A stretch of 64,000 nt of DNA from Roseovarius sp. THAF9 (lineage in GTDB: Bacteria; Pseudomonadota; Alphaproteobacteria; Rhodobacterales; Rhodobacteraceae), in assembly GCF_009363715.1 (NCBI RefSeq), contig NZ_CP045404.1:3812001-3876000 (forward strand). The letters run 5' to 3'. Every line of letters starts with the position of its first letter. The stretch's first letter is position 1. A program made the translations under genes and the position numbers. This document shows, in pieces, positions 1-8,284 of the stretch. The notes under the pieces are model-generated. The model saw nothing but the letters and a program-made list of their open reading frames with translations, had not been told where the DNA came from and searched no databases.

Positions 1-2173
1 AGCGCGCCACGGCCTCGGTCAAGGAACAATCCAACAGACCGCGTTCGATCCGGTCAGCCAGGCTGTCCTCGGCGAGGTAGGCGTTGACCACGGTCGCGCC
101 CGCGCCGATCAGAACGGCAAAGTAATGCGGGTCGATGCATTCGGCGGACCGCACCATGAGGCTGGTGAAGGTGCGCAGGCCCTTGCGCGTCAGGTGGCTG
201 TGTACGGCGCTGGTGGCCAGGATCATCGGCATGGCGATGCGCGTCTCGCTCACGCCCTGATCGGTCAGCACGATATGCCCCGCGCCGGAGCGCACGGCAT
301 CCTCGGCCTCGGCGCGGATACGCTCCAGCCCGTTGCGTAGCGCTCCGGTGCCGGCCTCGAAGGTGCAGTCGATCTCGCAGACATCGGCGTTCAGGCAACC
401 CAGCATGGTCTGCCATTGCGCGTTACCGACAAAGGGGCTTTCCAGCACCATGATCTCGGTCTGGCTGCTGGACTCGTCCAGCACGTTCTTGAGGTTGCCG
501 AACCGGGTCTTCAGGCTCATCACGCGGAATTCGCGCAGGCTGTCGATCGGCGGGTTGGTCACCTGGCTGAAGTTCTGGCGGAAATAGTGACTGAGCGGGC
601 GGTATTTCTTGGACAGCACCGCGCTTGGCGTATCGTCGCCCATGCTGGCCACGGCCTCCTTGCCGTCCTCGGCCATCGGCGCCAGCACCTGTTCCAGTTC
701 CTCGACGGAATAGCCCGCGGCGATCTGGCGGCGGCGCAGCTCAGTGCCTTCGCAGGTCGCCGTCTCGGTCACCCCGGCAAGGCGCTCATCGAGGTCGGTG
801 ATCTTGCCCACCCATTCATCAAAGGGCAGGGCGCGGGCCATTTTGTCCTTGATCTCGGTGTCGTGGTAGAGAACGCCCTTCTGGGTGTCGACGGCCAGCA
901 TCTGGCCCGGGCCCAGCGCGCCTTTTTCGCGCACCGTGGCCTCGTCGATCGGGACCATCCCGGCCTCGGAGCCGGCGATCACGAGGCCATCGCCCGTCAC
1001 CACGTAGCGCATCGGACGCAATCCGTTCCGGTCGAGCCCGGCACAAACCCAGCGGCCATCTGTCATGGCCAGCGCGGCGGGGCCATCCCACGGCTCCATC
1101 ACCGAGTTGCAGTAGGAATACATGTCGCGCCACGCCTGCGGCAGTTCCTCGGCCTGCTTGGACCAGCTTTCGGGGACCAGCATGGTTTTGGCCATGGGGG
1201 CAGAGCGACCGGCGCGCACCAAAACCTCGAAAACAGAGTCTAACGCGGCGGAATCCGACGATCCTTGGGCGATGATCGGCTTGATGTCATCGGCCAATTC
1301 GCCAAAGGACTGCGAGGCCATGCGAATCTCGTGGCTTTTCATCCAGTTGGTGTTGCCCTTCAGCGTGTTGATCTCGCCGTTATGGGCCAGCATGCGGAAG
1401 GGCTGCGCCAGCCACCATTGCGGGAAGGTGTTGGTGGAATAACGCTGGTGATAGATGGCGAAGTTCGACTTGAACCGCTCGTCCTTGAGGTCGGGATAGA
1501 ATTCCGCGACCTGCTCGGCCAGCATCATGCCCTTGTAGATGATGCTGCGGCAGGACAGTGACGCGATATAAAGCTGCCCGACACCGGCGGCGGCGGCGGC
1601 TTTCTCGATCCGGCGGCGGATGACGTATAGCTCGCGCTCGAAGTCTTCCTCGTCGATGCTCTTGGCGTTGGAGATCAGGATCTGCTCGATCTCGGGGCGG
1701 GTCGCGTTGGCCTTTTCACCCAGCACGCTGATATCTACGGGCACGTGCCGCCAGCCGTAGATATAGTGGCCCATGCGCAGCACTTCGGTTTCCACGATGG
1801 TCCGGCAGGTTTCCTGCGCCCCGAAATCGGTCCGCGGCAGAAAGACCTGGCCCACGGCGAGAAGTTGATCTTCGCGCGGTTCGTGGCCGGTGCGGCGCAC
1901 CTGGTCATAGAAAAACGGTGCGGGGATCTGGATATGGATGCCGGCCCCGTCGCCGGTCTTGCCATCGGCATCGACAGCGCCGCGGTGCCAGATGGCTTTG
2001 AGCGCGTCGATGCCGGCCTCGACCACCTTGCGGCTTTCCTTGCCGTTGACGGACACCACGAGGCCGACACCACAGGAAGAATGCTCTTCCTCGTGGGCGT
2101 ACATGCCGTTTTCGGCCATCCAGTTGCGCTTGGCCTCTTCGGCAACGGCCCAGTTTTCATCGAATTTCGTCAT
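1..2173 (-). CDS. gltB: Glutamate synthase large subunit (N-terminal part, cut by window edge)
   Basis: This is the N-terminal ~724 residues of the large subunit of NADPH-dependent glutamate synthase, which with GltD converts glutamine plus 2-oxoglutarate into two glutamates in the cytoplasm. The family is about 1,500 residues long, so half the gene lies beyond the window. The start ATG at 2173 gives a short propeptide followed by HSSCGVG; Cys34 should be the N-terminal nucleophile of the class II glutamine amidotransferase domain after processing. Further landmarks are IWHRGAVDADGKTGDGAG and YQRYSTNTFP-like glutaminase segments. It lies 65 bases downstream of gltD on the same strand, so the two are probably one operon. 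No frameshift is visible in the part seen. Confidence 0.97.
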   Translation of the reverse strand, partial: MTKFDENWAVAEEAKRNWMAENGMYAHEEEHSSCGVGLVVSVNGKESRKVVEAGIDALKAIWHRGAVDADGKTGDGAGIHIQIPAPFFYDQVRRTGHEPREDQLLAVGQVFLPRTDFGAQETCRTIVETEVLRMGHYIYGWRHVPVDISVLGEKANATRPEIEQILISNAKSIDEEDFERELYVIRRRIEKAAAAAGVGQLYIASLSCRSIIYKGMMLAEQVAEFYPDLKDERFKSNFAIYHQRYSTNTFPQWWLAQPFRMLAHNGEINTLKGNTNWMKSHEIRMASQSFGELADDIKPIIAQGSSDSAALDSVFEVLVRAGRSAPMAKTMLVPESWSKQAEELPQAWRDMYSYCNSVMEPWDGPAALAMTDGRWVCAGLDRNGLRPMRYVVTGDGLVIAGSEAGMVPIDEATVREKGALGPGQMLAVDTQKGVLYHDTEIKDKMARALPFDEWVGKITDLDERLAGVTETATCEGTELRRRQIAAGYSVEELEQVLAPMAEDGKEAVASMGDDTPSAVLSKKYRPLSHYFRQNFSQVTNPPIDSLREFRVMSLKTRFGNLKNVLDESSSQTEIMVLESPFVGNAQWQTMLGCLNADVCEIDCTFEAGTGALRNGLERIRAEAEDAVRSGAGHIVLTDQGVSETRIAMPMILATSAVHSHLTRKGLRTFTSLMVRSAECIDPHYFAVLIGAGATVVNAYLAEDSLADRIERGLLDCSLTEAVAR

Positions 2174-2238
2174 CGCTATACCCCTTCAGTGGGTGCGGGC
2201 ATGGCCCGGAAAACAGTCTCTAACGTGGCGGACAACGC

Positions 2239-3675
2239 TTATTCCGCTGCCACAGCCGTTGCACCGGCGTCCATCTCTTCGAGAATAGCCGCAGCGGCGT
2301 CGCGCCCGTCGCGGATGGCCCAGACCACCAGGCTGGCACCGCGCACGATGTCGCCCACTGCATAGACGCCGGGCAGGGAGGTCTTGCCGCTGGTAAATTC
2401 GGCCCGGATGGTGCCCCAGCGGGTCACGGTCAGTTCATCTTGATTCCACAATGTCGGGAGTTCCTCGGCCTCGAAGCCCAGCGCCTTGATCACCAGGTCG
2501 GCGGGTTCGTCGTAATCCGCGCCCTCGATCTCTTCCGGGCTTTGGCGGCCCGTGGCGTCGGGCGAGCCAAGGCGCATCTGCTGCACTTTCACGGAGGTCA
2601 CCGGGTCGCCGTGAAACGCCTTGGGGGCGGAAAGCCACTCGAATTCCACGCCTTCTTCCTCGGCGTTCATCACTTCGCGTTGCGAGCCCGGCATATTGGC
2701 GCGGTCGCGGCGATAGAGACATTTGACGCTGGTGGCGCCCTGCCGGATCGCGGTGCGCACGCAGTCCATCGCGGTGTCGCCGCCGCCGATCACGATGACG
2801 CGCTTGCCTTCTGCATTCAGCTCGCCACTTTCGAACTCTGGCACGTCATCGCCAAAGCTCTTGCGGTTTGACGCGGTCAGATAGTCGATGGCCCGCACGA
2901 TGCCCGCGGCGCCCGCGCCGGGGCCGGGCAGTTCGCGGCTTTTGTAGACGCCGGTGGCAATCACGACGGCAGTGTGTTTCTGCCGGATCTCGTCAAAGGT
3001 GATGTCGGTACCGACGTCGCAGTTCAGCACGAATTCGACGCCGCCTTTTTCAAGCTGTTCGACACGGCGCATGACAACGGGCTTTTCCAGCTTGAAGCCG
3101 GGGATGCCATAGGTCAGCAAGCCACCCGCGCGGTCATAGCGGTCATATACCGTGACCTGCACACCGGCATTGCGCAGCACGTCCGCCGCCGCCAGTCCGC
3201 CGGGGCCAGCACCGATGATACCAACGCTTTCCTCGCGCTCTTGCATGGGCGCGATGGGCTGGACCCAGCCTTCTTCCCATGCGGTGTCGGTGATGTATTT
3301 CTCGACCGCGCCGATGGTGACGGTGCCGTGCCCGGACTTCTCGATCACGCAATTGCCTTCGCACAGGCGGTCCTGCGGGCAGATGCGGCCACAGATCTCT
3401 GGGAATGTGTTGGTGGCCTGGCTGACTTCATAGGCCTCCTGCAACCGCCCCTCGGCGGTCAGGCGCAGCCAGTCGGGGATATTGTTGTGCAGCGGACAGT
3501 GGTTCTGGCAATAGGGCACGCCACATTGGCTGCAGCGTCCAGACTGCTCCTTGGCCTTTTCGTCGGCGTATTCCGCGTAGATCTCGTTGAAATCTTCCCG
3601 GCGCGCATCAGCTTCGCGCTTGGTGGGCATGTCCCGCTCGACGGACACGAATTTCAGCATCGGTGTTTTTGCCAC
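2239..3675 (-). CDS. gltD: Glutamate synthase small (beta) subunit
   Basis: The NADPH-oxidising FAD subunit of glutamate synthase passes electrons to GltB. The protein has about 478 residues, normal for the family. Its N-terminal cysteine-rich region (CSQCGVPYCQNHCPLHN and CGRICPQDRLCEGNC) binds the iron-sulfur clusters, followed by a GxGPGGLAAAD dinucleotide motif for FAD and a second GGGDTAMDC motif for NADPH. I chose GTG at 3675 (reading MAKTPMLKF) because a GGAGAG ribosome site stands four bases upstream; a TTG at 3687 would overlap that site. It is the first gene of the gltD-gltB operon. The order small-then-large is common in alphaproteobacteria. Confidence 0.96.
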   Translation of the reverse strand: MAKTPMLKFVSVERDMPTKREADARREDFNEIYAEYADEKAKEQSGRCSQCGVPYCQNHCPLHNNIPDWLRLTAEGRLQEAYEVSQATNTFPEICGRICPQDRLCEGNCVIEKSGHGTVTIGAVEKYITDTAWEEGWVQPIAPMQEREESVGIIGAGPGGLAAADVLRNAGVQVTVYDRYDRAGGLLTYGIPGFKLEKPVVMRRVEQLEKGGVEFVLNCDVGTDITFDEIRQKHTAVVIATGVYKSRELPGPGAGAAGIVRAIDYLTASNRKSFGDDVPEFESGELNAEGKRVIVIGGGDTAMDCVRTAIRQGATSVKCLYRRDRANMPGSQREVMNAEEEGVEFEWLSAPKAFHGDPVTSVKVQQMRLGSPDATGRQSPEEIEGADYDEPADLVIKALGFEAEELPTLWNQDELTVTRWGTIRAEFTSGKTSLPGVYAVGDIVRGASLVVWAIRDGRDAAAAILEEMDAGATAVAAE

Positions 3676-3763
3676 GATTCTCTCCAAAGATCGCCTAGGT
3701 TCCGAAGGTTTAGTGCAAGGTCACGGAAAAATAAAGTCAGCACAGTTTACCTTTATTGCGATA

Positions 3764-3792
3764 TTTTTATCCTCGGCACCGCTTCGCGTCAA
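3764..3792 (-). promoter_or_regulatory. Candidate sigma-70 promoter of gltD-gltB
   Basis: On the minus strand a TTGACG -35 box (3787-3792) and a TAAAAA -10 box (3764-3769) are separated by 17 bases, about 90 bases upstream of the gltD start. Position and spacing fit a housekeeping promoter. The assignment is by eye only. Confidence 0.45.
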
Positions 3793-3895
3793 GTTTGATC
3801 AAAAACTTAGGTCCGATCCGGACATAAATGTGCGCTTTCCTCTGAGTTCGAATGCAGTATAGCTAGGAAAAAAAGACACGAGCAGGGCCGCGCAC

Positions 3896-4699
3896 ATGCC
3901 GCTTTTCCATCTGATCCTCGTTGCCGTGATCCAGGGAATCACCGAGTTTCTGCCGGTATCGTCCTCGGGCCACCTGATCCTGCTGCCCGGCCTGACCGGG
4001 CTGGACGACCAGGGTCAGGCGATTGACGTGGCGGTGCATGTTGGCACCCTTTTCGCCGTGATCCTGTATTTCTGGTCGGACGTGAAGCTTGCGCTTGGCG
4101 GGCTGCCCCGCGCCCTGTCGGGGCGGATCGATACCGAAGGGTCGAAACTGGCGTTTCTGTTGATCGTGTCGTCCATTCCTGTGGTGGCCTTCGGCGTGCT
4201 TTTGAAATTAACCGGGCTGGACGACGCCATGCGGTCGATCGCCGTGATCGGCTGGACGATGCTGGTCTTCGGCATCGTGCTTTACTGGTCCGACCAGGCG
4301 GGCGAGGCGACCCGTACGACCGCGGACTGGTCCCTGCGCGACGCCATGGTGATGGGCGTCTGGCAGGCCATCGCGCTAATCCCGGGCACGTCCCGCTCTG
4401 GCATCACGATCACCGGCGCGCGGTTCATGGGCTATGCCCGGTCCGACGCGGCGCGGCTATCGATGCTCATGTCGATCCCGGTGATCATCGAAAGCGGGAC
4501 GTTGCTTGGCGCCGAGGCGGTCTATACTGCGAATGTCGCGCTGATCCGGGACAGCGCCATCGCTGCCGCCTTCGCCTTTGTCTCGGCGCTGCTGGCTCTG
4601 ACCCTGATGATGCGGCTGTTGCGCAGCGTGTCCTTCACGCCTTACGTGATCTACCGGATTGGGCTGGGGATCGTGCTGTTGGTCGTGGCTTATTCGTAG
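3896..4699 (+). CDS. uppP: Undecaprenyl-diphosphatase (BacA family)
   Basis: This integral inner-membrane phosphatase recycles undecaprenyl pyrophosphate to the monophosphate carrier used for peptidoglycan and other envelope polymers. At 267 residues it has the family's usual length. Both signature segments are visible: QGITEFLPVSSSGH at residues 13-26 (with catalytic Glu17) and PGTSRSG at residues 163-169 (with Arg167). The rest is a series of hydrophobic helices. It stands alone, transcribed away from gltD across a ~220-base gap, and its 3' end overlaps the convergent secreted-protein gene by ten bases. Loss or excess of this enzyme changes bacitracin sensitivity in other bacteria. Confidence 0.95.
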   Translation: MPLFHLILVAVIQGITEFLPVSSSGHLILLPGLTGLDDQGQAIDVAVHVGTLFAVILYFWSDVKLALGGLPRALSGRIDTEGSKLAFLLIVSSIPVVAFGVLLKLTGLDDAMRSIAVIGWTMLVFGIVLYWSDQAGEATRTTADWSLRDAMVMGVWQAIALIPGTSRSGITITGARFMGYARSDAARLSMLMSIPVIIESGTLLGAEAVYTANVALIRDSAIAAAFAFVSALLALTLMMRLLRSVSFTPYVIYRIGLGIVLLVVAYS

Positions 4700-5424
4700 T
4701 CAGGCAGGTCGCTATGGCGCTCGGGGATGAACAGCGCATAGGTCAGAAAGCCCCAGTAGTCCTCCCAGGCCGGATCTGTCACGGCAACGGTCACGGTGGA
4801 AAAATACCGACGGTCGAGCGTGTTCCTCCCGAAGTACAGGACCTGGCCGCGCCATTTCTCTGCCATCGCGGGCGAGGCGCACCACAGGTGCAACGTGTCG
4901 CCCAGCGGCAGATCCAGCGACAGGAGCACGTGCCCCTTGCGCGCCATCGCCGCCTCGATCGCGCGGACATGCCCGCCAAAGCCCTTGCGGAAGGCGCGCC
5001 ATTGAGTGTCGCTCGGTCCGGTTTCAGAGTCTATTTCACCCGGAAACAGGGCCATGACATCCCTTTGCGGGTCGCCTGCGAAGTCCGCCAGACCCTGCTG
5101 TTCCAGCACCAGCGGCATCTCGTTGATGTACTTGTCCTCAAACCCCAGGATGTGCCCGCGGGCATTGAGCAGGCTGATGATCCCGCGCAGCGTCCGCTCC
5201 GCTGCCGGGGCGTCTTCGAGGCCGTAGTACCCGATCGTCTCCAGCGTGGTGGGCGGCGTTTCGATCAGGTCGCGCGCGGTGGCCATGACCTGCGGATCAT
5301 TCCCCGAGACGTCCCGCGCAAAATCGGCGAAAAGCTGCGCCTGCTTTTCCGGTATCGGCTCGGCACCGACCGCAAGCGCCGACGAGACGAGCAACAGCGC
5401 GGCCCATATCGCGCGCCGGATCAT
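4690..5424 (-). CDS. Secreted protein of unknown function
   Basis: I do not recognise the family. The 244-residue product starts with a clear Sec signal peptide (MIRR, then a hydrophobic run ending VGAEP, cleavage near residue 20), so it should be periplasmic. The mature part is soluble and mixed in character, without cysteine motifs or repeats that I can name. The start ATG at 5424 overlaps the stop of the upstream NAD(P)-binding gene as ATGA, which implies translational coupling and perhaps a related envelope role. A longer in-frame start upstream would destroy the signal peptide. Its end overlaps uppP convergently. Confidence 0.8.
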   Translation of the reverse strand: MIRRAIWAALLLVSSALAVGAEPIPEKQAQLFADFARDVSGNDPQVMATARDLIETPPTTLETIGYYGLEDAPAAERTLRGIISLLNARGHILGFEDKYINEMPLVLEQQGLADFAGDPQRDVMALFPGEIDSETGPSDTQWRAFRKGFGGHVRAIEAAMARKGHVLLSLDLPLGDTLHLWCASPAMAEKWRGQVLYFGRNTLDRRYFSTVTVAVTDPAWEDYWGFLTYALFIPERHSDLPDYE

Positions 5425-6404
5425 CCCTGGCGCAGGTTGCGCGCCGATTCCTTTATGTCCGAATACTGACCCGACGGGCGGAACCGCCACAGGTAGTCGG
5501 ACAGAACCGCCTCCATCGCCGTGGGCCGGATGCCCAGCGCGTCCAAACCCTTGGCGTCGTCCGCCACGACGTTGTCCTGACCGAGGCTGGCGACCTGATC
5601 GCGCGTGATCTGCGCCGGAATCAAACCGCCGCTGAGAAACTGCACCCCGTCCATCACGGCGGCCAGCGGACGGGCCAGCGCGAAGGGGATGTTCATGATC
5701 AGGCGGCGGCGGCGAATGACTCGCAGCATCTCTTGCATCAGCTCGCGGAACGTGTGCACGTCGGGCCCGCCCAGTTCGTATATGCCGGGAGCGGCGTCGC
5801 CCGTAGCGCCCATTACCGCGGCCTCTGCGACGTTGTCGACATAGACCGGCTGGAACCGCGTGCTTGCGCCGACGACAGGCAGGACCGGCGAGATTCGGGC
5901 CATGCCGGCAAAACGGTTAAAGAAGTTGTCCTCGGCGCCGAAAATCACCGAGGGGCGCAGGATGACGGCGTCGGCCATGTGTTCCAGCACGGCCTCTTCG
6001 CCCTTGGCCTTGGTCTGGGCGTAGATGCTGGGCGACTCCGTGTCGGCGCCGATCGCCGAGATCTGCACCATGCGCTCAACGCCCATTTCGGACGCCATCT
6101 TGGCCACACGGCGCGCGCCTTCGACCTGGATGGCATCGAAATTGTTCTTGCCGCGCCGGTCGAACGTGCCGACGCAGTTGATCACCGCATCCGCGCCGTG
6201 CATCACCGAACGCACGCTGTCATCGTCGCGCAGGTTGCAGGCGACAGGCGCGACCTGTCCGACAACGCCGTAGGGTTTCACGAAGATCGCCTCGTGCGGG
6301 CGGCGCACCGCGACCCGCACACGCCAGCCCTTCTGCGCCATCCGCCGCGCGATATACCGCCCGACAAACCCCGATCCGCCGTAAATGGTGACAAGCCTGG
6401 ACAT
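5421..6404 (-). CDS. NDUFA9-like NAD(P)-binding protein (atypical short-chain dehydrogenase)
   Basis: A 327-residue member of the complex I NDUFA9 subfamily of extended short-chain dehydrogenases, common in alphaproteobacteria. The N-terminal Rossmann motif is IYGGSGFVGRYIARRMA (glycines at 9, 10, 12 and 15). Downstream features include VINCVGTFDRRG, YAQTKAKGEEAV in the active-site area and RPSVIFGAEDNFFNRFA. Relatives are linked to quinone or respiratory-chain assembly, but no reaction can be assigned here. ATG at 6404 gives a normal N terminus. The gene is the first of a two-gene unit with the secreted protein at 4690-5424. It starts ~150 bases from the divergently oriented tRNA-Leu. Confidence 0.85.
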   Translation of the reverse strand: MSRLVTIYGGSGFVGRYIARRMAQKGWRVRVAVRRPHEAIFVKPYGVVGQVAPVACNLRDDDSVRSVMHGADAVINCVGTFDRRGKNNFDAIQVEGARRVAKMASEMGVERMVQISAIGADTESPSIYAQTKAKGEEAVLEHMADAVILRPSVIFGAEDNFFNRFAGMARISPVLPVVGASTRFQPVYVDNVAEAAVMGATGDAAPGIYELGGPDVHTFRELMQEMLRVIRRRRLIMNIPFALARPLAAVMDGVQFLSGGLIPAQITRDQVASLGQDNVVADDAKGLDALGIRPTAMEAVLSDYLWRFRPSGQYSDIKESARNLRQG

Positions 6405-6552
6405 GGTTGGTGCTCCCGTCTGCGCCTTTGGGTTTCTTTCTACTAGACCTGATGGTGGAAATCGACAAGGCGAATTGACCAATGCGAACTATCCGCACGA
6501 ATCCACGTTGACACGGCTTGGCGCGATGTCTAAATGCGCCTCCACGACACCT

Positions 6553-6639
6553 GCCCAGGTGGCGGAATTGGTAGACGCGCTAGCTTCAGGTGCTAGTGTC
6601 CGTATGGACGTGGAGGTTCGAGTCCTCTCCTGGGCACCA
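6553..6639 (+). tRNA. tRNA-Leu (anticodon CAG)
   Basis: The acceptor arms GCCCAGG (6553-6559) and CCTGGGC pair fully, followed by discriminator A and an encoded CCA ending at 6639. The anticodon stem CTAGC/GCTAG carries loop TTCAGGT, so the anticodon is CAG (leucine, CUG codons). A long variable arm and the TTCGAGTCC T-loop confirm a class II tRNA. CUG is a favoured codon in this G+C-rich genome. The accessory stretch of the window starts just downstream, a usual position for integrated elements. Confidence 0.97.
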
Positions 6640-6726
6640 TTTAAATCTCTCATATTATTGATTTAATTGATTTTAATTCAACTGACCCCTTGCGTGTCCA
6701 CCTTTTTGTCCACCCAACGCCCTCTG

Positions 6727-7269
6727 CTATAGCGTATCGACTAGGTGACCAAAGCGCTGCGCGAAGGATTCCCAAACCCCGAAATCGCTACGCTCATCCA
6801 GCGCGTCGATCTGCGCGGTAAGTCTTTCGAATGTTTGCCAGTGCATCCCTTTGGGCTTTGGTCCAATCTCTGCACCGGCTTCCCAACCCAGTTTCGCACG
6901 AATAGTCTCCGCGCGGCGATGCATACGTTGATAGCTTTCTTCACGTATCGAGGGGTAGGCGAGTTGATGACAATGGCGGCAAGCGAAGATGCGGCCACCG
7001 TAGAGCTTTGCCACGCGTCGACCGCATCCCAGCGCTGGGTACGCAAACCATTTGCGCTCACCCCCAAAATGGCATGACTGAGAAAGCAAGCGAACCGGGT
7101 AGTTGTGGCTTTCCCACTCATTTCCGTAAGCCCTGCTGCGATAAATGAGACTTACGCGCCCTAGTTCGGCCTGAACATCAATGCTGGCGACCTTTTCGCC
7201 GTTCATGGACCACTGCCATGAGAAACGCCTACCAGGCTCTAGAAAGCCTTCTCGCGCCCAGCGCCTCAC
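6727..7269 (-). CDS. Zinc-ribbon-like hypothetical protein with a disrupted 5' end
   Basis: An uncharacterised alphaproteobacterial family recognisable by FLEPGRRFSWQWS, PVRLLSQSCHFGGERKWF, CGRRVAKLYGG and FACRHCHQLAYPS; the cysteines suggest a zinc site, and the C terminus has GPKPKGMHWQTFERL. From GTG at 7269 the product has 180 residues. The reading frame continues upstream to an ATG at 7344 with a good family N terminus (MGGI-stop-SGR, then TVEDYRAIDVRRW), but the fifth codon is TGA (7330-7332) where relatives carry glycine. Either the gene is a recent pseudogene or a GTG downstream is used. It lies in the accessory stretch after tRNA-Leu, probably on a former mobile element. Confidence 0.65.
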   Translation of the reverse strand: MRRWAREGFLEPGRRFSWQWSMNGEKVASIDVQAELGRVSLIYRSRAYGNEWESHNYPVRLLSQSCHFGGERKWFAYPALGCGRRVAKLYGGRIFACRHCHQLAYPSIREESYQRMHRRAETIRAKLGWEAGAEIGPKPKGMHWQTFERLTAQIDALDERSDFGVWESFAQRFGHLVDTL

Positions 7270-7536
7270 GTCGATTGCACGATAATCCTCGACCGTGCTT
7301 CTCGCGTCAGAACGCCATAGCCGACCGCTTCAAATTCCGCCCATGAACGTCTGCCGTTTCTTCCGAAATCTATTGCGAGATTCTATCTGACAATGGAGTG
7401 TCTTAATACCGTAATTCGACGGTTTGGTCTCGCAATCTTCCAGCTTCCATAGTTGTAAAAATTGTTATTGGTCAAAAACAGAACAAGTCTAAGCATAGAT
7501 AGCCAATAGGCGCAGGGATCATGGGTGGCGAGTCAA

Positions 7537-7761
7537 TCATTTCGAGTCATGTGTCTCACAAGGCAGACGCGTTAGTTTGCTCGCTTCCAGCTCTTTCAGT
7601 AATTCGATCAGAGCGTCGCGCGTCGCAACGTATCCTTCTGACTCGGCCATACTTATTGCAACCAACAAGCGGTTGCGGGAAGCCGAGTAAGAAAATTCGC
7701 TTTCGGAGCTGTCCGGAAATTTACTGAGGCTAACCTCACTAGCTCCTGTATTTGCTTCCAT
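7537..7761 (-). CDS. Small orphan protein A (74 aa), CtrA-type site upstream
   Basis: I do not recognise this protein. It is hydrophilic and acidic at the N terminus, with a likely helical C-terminal half (SRNRLLVAISMAESEGYVATRDALIELL, shown here only as a description of helical, leucine- and alanine-rich composition). A GGAG ribosome site lies ten bases before the ATG. A full CtrA-type site is 47 bases upstream of the start. It sits in a low-G+C accessory stretch with no homologous neighbour. That it is coding is supported by the ribosome site and promoter geometry rather than by known family membership. Confidence 0.5.
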   Translation of the reverse strand: MEANTGASEVSLSKFPDSSESEFSYSASRNRLLVAISMAESEGYVATRDALIELLKELEASKLTRLPCETHDSK

Positions 7762-7807
7762 ATCGATAACGCTCCAATAAGGATGGTTAAAGCGTCCTAC
7801 AGAGCGA

Positions 7808-7822
7808 TTAAAAATCCGTTAA
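7808..7822 (-). promoter_or_regulatory. CtrA-type full binding site upstream of orphan A
   Basis: The sequence is TTAA-N7-TTAA with exact seven-base spacing, the full consensus of the alphaproteobacterial cell-cycle and motility regulator CtrA. It is 47 bases upstream of the ATG at 7761. A further half site (TTTAACC on the minus strand) lies about 30 bases nearer the gene. Confidence 0.5.
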
Positions 7823-7878
7823 GGTCACACATGCCAGGCCAGATCGGCTGGATTCGGCCCATCCTAGGTTTCTGGTAC

Positions 7879-8076
7879 TTAAGACACGTCCGGGTCTTTG
7901 CCTTTGGATATCAATGGTGCTGGAAGTCTTAGACCCATTCGGTCTATGTCAGCCTCGAACGCATTGACCAATCCCAATAGAGCAAGCCGGTATTTTTCAT
8001 TCTCGGCGCTTTCAGCGCCAGTCATTGCTTCTTCGTACATCTCCCAAAGAAGATGCGGTACGTCGCCAGTTTGCAT
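7879..8076 (-). CDS. Small orphan protein B (65 aa), CtrA-type site upstream
   Basis: An unrecognised 65-residue protein that looks largely helical (DVPHLLWEMYEEAM, then ENEKYRLALLGLVNAFEADI) with a polar, proline-containing tail ending KGKDPDVS. It could be a small regulator or structural adaptor, but no function can be assigned. The ribosome site (GGAACTGGGACT before ATG) is weak. A full CtrA-type site is 85 bases upstream, matching the arrangement at orphan A, ~115 bases further along the same strand. I see no convincing sequence similarity between A and B. Confidence 0.5.
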   Translation of the reverse strand: MQTGDVPHLLWEMYEEAMTGAESAENEKYRLALLGLVNAFEADIDRMGLRLPAPLISKGKDPDVS

Positions 8077-8160
8077 AGTCCCAGTTCCGTTTTAATTTTC
8101 CCCAATTTTGACCGCTCTTTATAGTTTTTTTGCCCGCGGAATGACGCTGGTGGAAATTGG

Positions 8161-8175
8161 TTAATCCGGCATTAA
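8161..8175 (-). promoter_or_regulatory. CtrA-type full binding site upstream of orphan B
   Basis: TTAA-N7-TTAA with exact spacing; read on the minus strand it ends TTAACC, the preferred form of the CtrA half site, in the same orientation relative to the gene as the site before the DivL-like gene. It is 85 bases from the ATG at 8076. Confidence 0.5.
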
Positions 8176-8284
8176 TGACCCATGTTTACCTAAGGGCAAC
8201 TTTGCAATTTGAACGCGATGTTGCAGCGACGCCACAGTGATGAGTTGCTATATCCTCAACCAGGCAATTCGGTAAGGCATGGCG

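Noticed and set aside
416..1243. Long plus-strand open frame (275 codons)
   Set aside because: It is antisense to gltB, whose protein matches the family without breaks. The plus frame is histidine- and glycine-rich, the usual shadow of G+C-rich coding DNA.
3811..3823. Palindrome GTCCG-ATC-CGGAC between gltD and uppP
   Set aside because: Short, G+C-rich and not tied to a known regulator or followed by T's; likely chance.
6640..6680. TTAA...TTAA motif just after tRNA-Leu
   Set aside because: The spacing is six bases, not seven, and the surroundings are simple T- and A-rich sequence, so it is not counted as a CtrA site.
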